64,000 nt of DNA from the NCBI GenBank assembly GCA_950295325.1, contig OX485809.1:30208144-30272143 (forward strand). Direction: 5' to 3'. This document shows, piece after piece, positions 59,205 through 64,000 of this stretch (position 1 is the first letter of the stretch; every line of letters begins with the position of its first letter). A program made the position numbers and the translations under genes. Source of the stretch: Polytrichum commune. Taxonomy: Eukaryota; Streptophyta; Polytrichopsida; Polytrichales; Polytrichaceae. The notes under the pieces were generated by a model. The model had not been told where the DNA came from. It saw only the letters and a program-made list of their open reading frames with translations, and did not search any database.

Positions 59205-59735
59205 AGAATGACCTAAAAACTGTATCATAGTTTGGCTGAATGCTAGACATGTCAAATCCGGACTCAGTTTGCCAAAACCACCTTTGGAAGTTGGTTGATC
59301 TAATTGAAAATTCTAACTGGTCAACAATATGTAAGTGGTTAGAATGACCTAAAAACTCTACCATAGGTTGGTAGAAGGTTATAAAAGGCAGATCCGGACT
59401 TGGTTTGTAAAAACCATCTTTGGAAGTTGGCCAATCTGACCAAACACGACAGTTGGTCGGAAATATGAATGTGGTTAGAATGACCTGAAAACTCTACCAT
59501 AGGTCAGTAGAATGTTAGAGAGGTTAGATCCGGATTCGGTTTGCGGAACTACCTCCGGAAGTTGGCTGATCTAACCAAAAATGTCAGCTGATTGGAAATA
59601 TGAAAGTGGCCAAAATGACTCAATAGATTGCTAGAATGTTAGAGATGCCAAATCCAAACTTACTTTGTGGAAACAACCTCCAAAAGTTGGTCGATTGGGC
59701 CAACTTCTTCAGCTAATAAGTAGTGTTCAAGACAT
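59205..59735 (+). repeat. Tandem array, ~136-bp unit, about four copies
   Basis: Units begin at 59205, 59341, 59477 and 59612, each with 'agaatgacct.aaaactctaccatag' type starts, then 'atccggact.ggtttg', 'aagttgg..gatct' and '.ggtc..aaatatg.aagtgg'. Divergence between units is substantial and the last is the most decayed. Confidence 0.88.
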
Positions 59736-62339
59736 ATTTTCAAGCCTTAAATAGAGGTTTTTGGGTATTATACGTTGTAGGAGCATTCTAGGGGTGAAGG
59801 ACTAGCTTGGGAAGTGTTTTTGCAAGGCTTGGATGTGACTAGCGGCAAACTACTTAATGGACCAAAGAAAGAGTGCAAAAACCTATTAACAATCACCTTT
59901 TCACCTCATTTTTGGTAAACATTTGAAGATACATGTCCATGTGCCTTGTTTCATTGGATTTTAGGATATACATATATATACAAAAGAAACCTCTAACGGC
60001 CCTTGATTTCATACACATCCTCCAATTGATTATAGGATGCCTATAGAGTGACAGTTGCAAGCCACAAACCACATAGTGTTAACATCTTTAATTCTCTTTG
60101 ATGATATAATTGACTCACATGAATATCCCAACCACGCAATGCCCAAAAGCTTGACAATGGACAAGAAGTTTGCCCTTGTACATGAGAAAGGGTTAAGCTT
60201 TGACTAAGCTAAGTTGCACATTGTTTCAAATGGTTTTGTTAAGTTACCTCAACATTGAATATGTTACATCATTCAAAGTGATGTAGACTCAAAGAACTTC
60301 ACACACCAATAGATCACAAAACTAATAAATTCAGAGGCATATATATTTTCTAATTTTAAATTAAAAATTCCAACATAACTATTTTACATATATCTCTAGG
60401 CACATGCAAATTCAGAATCTAGAAGATGTGGACCCTTGTTGGACCGTAGGCCCAAAATTTCAAAGGTTACCTTACCTCTATATATTTTGGATTCAACTTT
60501 TGTTAAGTTACATGTGTCACCTATGTTTTCAAAGGCATTCAAATTTCATAAAATCACATTAAAGCTCATAACTTAGCTCCAAATTAGTTCCAAATATACA
60601 TCAAGAAATTTGGACACAATTTTGATACTAGGTAATGAGTATGTATGGAAATCATGCTATCAAAATAATGGGGACAAAAAAGACTCGATTGGCCACTAGC
60701 TCAATTTAATTTTTAAGCTCAAAAATATAATTTTGTTGTTAAATGTAATACATATGTGTCATCTATGCTTCTAAAATATTAGGTTCATCAAGAACTTCAT
60801 TAAAATTGAGCCATTAAAATAAAAAATAAAAATAATGCCTGGTTGCAATTAGTCCTCTCATTCCTATTCAAAAAACATTTGAAAATTGCTAGTGATCAAT
60901 GTCGGGGGGTCCCCTAGTGTATGAGAATATTTATTTGATATTTTGGGTGGCAAGAATGCCAGTCCGAATATCACTAGAAGGAAAGAGGGGTCCCTTTGAC
61001 ATAAGGGCATAACACAAAAAACTTTTATGTTGGAGTTTTGAGCTCCGCGACATATTTCTTACATGTGTGGAGTTGTGTCACTTTATTATTATGCAAAAGA
61101 TTCATGAAGGAATGTTCTATCTTTAATTAGTTTTATAGATCTTCTAGCTAGATCTAAACCTAGATGCAAGTCACCTACTTCATTAACTACCTAGATGTGA
61201 CTCACCTACTTCATTAACTACCTAGATGTGACTCACCTACTTCATTAACTACTAAGGTAGGAGAGAGGCAATTACCGCATACAAGTGTATATTTCATTCA
61301 TCTGACATTAAAGCATTGGAATAGTACATAGTAAATAGTAAACAATAAATGTTTCACAATTTATAGTAGACAATTTTCAGTATATAATAAAAAATAGGCC
61401 ATTAATAGTAAATAATATACTATAAACAATAGAGCCAAGGTCAAAGTCAATGAGTGAAAACCACAACACGATTCTGACACTCATTTGTTAAAAATTAGGA
61501 TTGGTCCAGGATGACAACTTCTCCACACTGGCTGCAAATTCAATGACATGTGTACTGGTCACTTAATACCGGTAGTGTTAGATTAGTGTCCTTTTTGTGT
61601 GGGAATGGACCCCCATTCCTTCTAGTGTATAATGAGAAAGGAACAATTTGATGATTATGGCCATTTAGAGCTGGAAAAGTTGGTGACAAGAGCAAGACAT
61701 TTTAGTTAGTGTTCATTATTTTATTTAATGCAAAATGATTTTTGATTTCATTCCCAAGACCCCCTGAAGAAATTTGCAACGAAGTCACTAAGCAACCTCT
61801 TAAACGGTCTCCAATTATATCTTGACAACGTAGAGTTATGGTTGTGTATTTGGCATTCCTTGGTCAAACCACTTGTATTGTAATGAAATAGAAATTGATT
61901 TTAAAGTCCAAGAATTGAGAAGGCTTAGGGATTAGAAGTACATCAAGATGTTGTCAAAAAGACTAGTTCTCTAGAGTCATGACAAAGTGCAATAGCCTCA
62001 ATAAGTTATAGGTTGATATCAACTTGATGGTCTAGCTAGAAGAAAGGACTTGAGACTACCTTAGGACCGGGTCACATGGGTCTCAAGTCTTAAGTCCCAA
62101 GTCACTTGAGGTCAATCCATGCAATCTTAGCCATTGAGAGCAAGAAAGTTGGGACTTACCACTTCACACAGGGTCCCAAGTCCTAAGTCCCAAATATGAC
62201 ATGGATGCCTACATGGCGGCACTTAGATACATTCCGAAATAGGGAAAGGTCTCAACCTGACATTTCCTCTTTGAACCACCAACCATGACTTGTAACCTTG
62301 GCAAGTCCCCAACCACTTAGTGAACAACATGGGTCCAGA
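59736..62339. other. Unassigned AT-rich stretch with a short tandem repeat
   Basis: No gene is seen. It contains the 31-bp tandem repeat at 61160-61252. Near 62070-62210 are related words ('gggtc.ca.gg.tc.caagtc.taagtccca' twice) that may be ends of a decayed MITE. Confidence 0.4.
61160..61252 (+). repeat. 31-bp tandem repeat, three units
   Basis: Units at 61160-61190, 61191-61221 and 61222-61252 read 'ctagatg...tcacctacttc' and then 'attaactac'. The second and third are identical; the first differs at a few bases. Confidence 0.95.
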
Positions 62340-62830
62340 GTTATTCATGCACAACAATGAACGAGGAGAATCGACCATTAGTTGCAAGTGAACTGGTAGA
62401 CTTTAAGAAATATTTGGTTGAAGTTCAAGACTTTGGGAAAATTACCAATTATTTTAGAGGAATCTGTGGAATATACCTCAATTTAATAAAGAAAACCCGC
62501 AAGACGTCAACATGTAACTCGTTGGATTTTTTAATTTAATTAATTTATTTATTTGGAGATAGAAGGCCGATAGGCCAGTGCCAAAGCATAAGAAGCAGTT
62601 GACCACGTGGCAAGTTTTCCGTCAAGTAGAGAGGAGATTTCACAGCCGGGATTCAAACCGCCAATCTCTTCCTTGAGATTTGGGTATGTCTCCACCATCA
62701 TCCGGTAGTTTAGGGTCATCTTGGACCATAACTGGTTGGACTTGGAAACACTAGAATTTTGACCGGTTATGCACAAAAATCTCCCGAGACAGTGATGCAC
62801 AAAATCTTGACGTTGAACACGTGGTGAGGT
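62340..62830 (+). repeat. Duplicated unit, copy 1 (interrupted by a SINE)
   Basis: It matches 63680-63960 in direct orientation: 'caatgaac..ggagaa.cgacc', 'ttcaagac.tt..gaaaatta', 'tt..cttggaaacactag' and '.tctcc...gacagtgatg'. Copy 1 has a ~215-bp extra block (62526-62739) that copy 2 lacks. The nature of the unit is unknown; no coding function is supported. Confidence 0.7.
62526..62728 (-). mobile_element. tRNA-derived SINE
   Basis: Read on the minus strand, the element has a B-box-like motif GGTTTGAATCCCGGC (about 62655-62641) matching the RNA polymerase III promoter consensus, and ends in an A/T-rich tail AAATAAATAAATTAATT and onward. It is flanked by an 11-bp target duplication with one mismatch: TAACTCGTTGG (62515-62525) and TAACTGGTTGG (62729-62739). 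The duplicated unit at 63680 shows the empty site ('gtaaccagttggccttgg'). The A box is not clear. Resemblance to plant Au-type SINEs is from memory. Confidence 0.7.
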
Positions 62831-63679
62831 GGACAATGGAAGCCTCAAGGTTGGTGCCAGTGATCCACTCAAATATGAAACATGCAAACACCGGAGAGTC
62901 ATCATCTTTATGAATGTGAATGTGTTTCAGAAGCATCATTGCTGAGCAATCTTTGTCTGTGACGTATAATGTTAGTTTTTGTCACCAAAGCACATGCATG
63001 TTTTGCTCATACTAACGGTTGATTTTAATATGCGAGGATTATGTGGAGGCGAGCATGCTACTGAAGTCCACCTACTTCAAGGCTTGCAAGTCACCATGCA
63101 CAGCCTGAACTGCCGAATTTGGTCATGGATTTTGTTAATGAGATGCTTCAATACGACTGGTCAAACACCTTGACAGAAGAGGAGGTTGTGGCGAGAAAGC
63201 AGCAGGGGACATGGTTGTTGAGGTCGAACTAATCTGAGCGGGTCTTAAACGTACACCTTTCTCTCTGCACCCACTTCTCATGGGGATATAAAAGAACATA
63301 ATTAGGGTGAGATGATTAGCAAATCCGAATTGTACCCATAAACACTTTCCTCATAGTTTTCAAAGATTGTATGAATATCTTATTTATTGTCAAAGTGAAG
63401 AATCTTCTTTAAGTCTCCCCAATTGTATGAAAAAAATAATATAATAAGGGAGGTGGTAATAGGGAAGGTAGCGGCACATTTATGTCTAACACTATATGTC
63501 AAGGAATTGAAAATTAGTGTTGAGCAGGGTAGGGTGGTAACAACACTAAATATAATCAAACACTAAATATCCTATTTAATGTAGTGTTATCCAAAAAGTT
63601 ACTGTAATGACATCAAATACCATATGACACTAACTATTTACTTGCTATGCGTTTGCCCAATTGTACAATATTGTATCAA
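62831..63679. other. Spacer between duplicated units, with a truncated CACTA-ended repeat
   Basis: No gene is seen. 63425-63586 is the inverted, truncated copy of the 51050-51395 repeat: 'aatgtagtg' end, 'cactaaatatcctattta', and 'gacata.atgtg/cacatttatgtc' type words. Confidence 0.5.
63425..63586. mobile_element. CACTA-ended MITE-like repeat, truncated inverted copy
   Basis: It matches the first ~160 bp of 51050-51395 in opposite orientation, ending CACTAAATATCCTATTTAAT then GTAGTG. The other terminus is missing. Confidence 0.6.
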
Positions 63680-63960
63680 AGGGTAAGAAAACCAATGAAC
63701 CGGGAGAAGCGACCGCTAGTTACAGATGGATTGGTTCAGTTTGATAAATAACTGGTTCACATTCAAGACTTTTGGAAAATTACTGATCCATTTAGATAAA
63801 TTTACAGAATGCTCTTTGGTTTACTAAAGGAGAACCGAAAGATGTTAACATGTAACCAGTTGGCCTTGGAAACACTAGGATCTCGACCAATCACGCCCAG
63901 ATTTCTCCTTGGACACTGATGAAAACGCCCATTCAACACATTTACTCCAAGCGAAGTGAC
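63680..63960 (+). repeat. Duplicated unit, copy 2 (uninterrupted)
   Basis: It is the counterpart of 62340-62830 without the SINE. It runs to near the end of the window and may continue beyond it. Confidence 0.7.
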
Positions 63961-64000
63961 AGTAGCTGCTTACAGTTTTTCTGTATAACTTGATTGCAAA

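Noticed and set aside
61160-61252. Three 31-bp repeats resembling a CRISPR array
   Set aside because: The units are directly adjacent with no spacers, and the context is a plant nuclear genome; it is a simple tandem repeat.

Overview
This window is nuclear DNA of a green plant, and most of it is transposon debris. The evidence is an intron-bearing nuclear gene for an organelle-type ribosomal protein S16 with a plastid-like presequence, and layered Ty3/gypsy, Copia, PIF/Harbinger, hAT-like, CACTA, Tigger/pogo and SINE remnants. Short introns, a nuclear bacterial-type S16 and a DNA-methyltransferase-carrying Ty3/gypsy element suggest a seedless plant or a streptophyte relative (bryophyte, lycophyte, fern or charophyte). 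The species cannot be fixed from the sequence alone. I see only one intact host gene.

Layout. 1-3.4 kb: a PIF/Harbinger-like MITE split by two solo LTRs; an uninterrupted copy lies at 49.0-49.5 kb. 3.4-16.5 kb: a 13 kb structure bounded by ~1 kb inverted arms, holding a hAT-like C-terminal fragment, a Tigger/pogo relic and MITEs. 17.5-21.8 kb: a more GC-balanced island without recognisable repeats, with a possible but unidentified spliced gene on the minus strand. 21.8-24.3 kb: a broken DUF7869-like gene (minus strand) split by a solo LTR. 26.6-37.6 kb: remains of a Ty3/gypsy element with gag, protease and cytosine-C5 DNA methyltransferase, then nested LTRs and a second DUF7869-like relic where RT/RNase H would be expected, then integrase and a PHD-type zinc finger. 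38.7-43.4 kb: a decayed coding region whose last part looks like a beta-class N6-adenine/N4-cytosine DNA methylase, cut by two MITEs. 43.7-45.8 kb: a CACTA MITE and a Copia pol fragment. 47.1-48.4 kb: the S16 gene. 49-64 kb: MITEs, a PIF/Harbinger transposase relic, a 136-bp tandem array, and a duplicated unit holding a SINE.

The most notable content is two unrelated DNA methylase-type genes within 15 kb: a 5-methylcytosine enzyme inside a retrotransposon polyprotein, and an adenine/N4-cytosine-type methylase relic. Both are broken. The stops in the retroelement are mostly of the kind expected from C-to-T decay. One family of small elements with 8-bp target duplications has inserted into both. 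Because several repeats occur twice in the window, empty and filled sites can be compared directly, which makes the nested insertions well supported.
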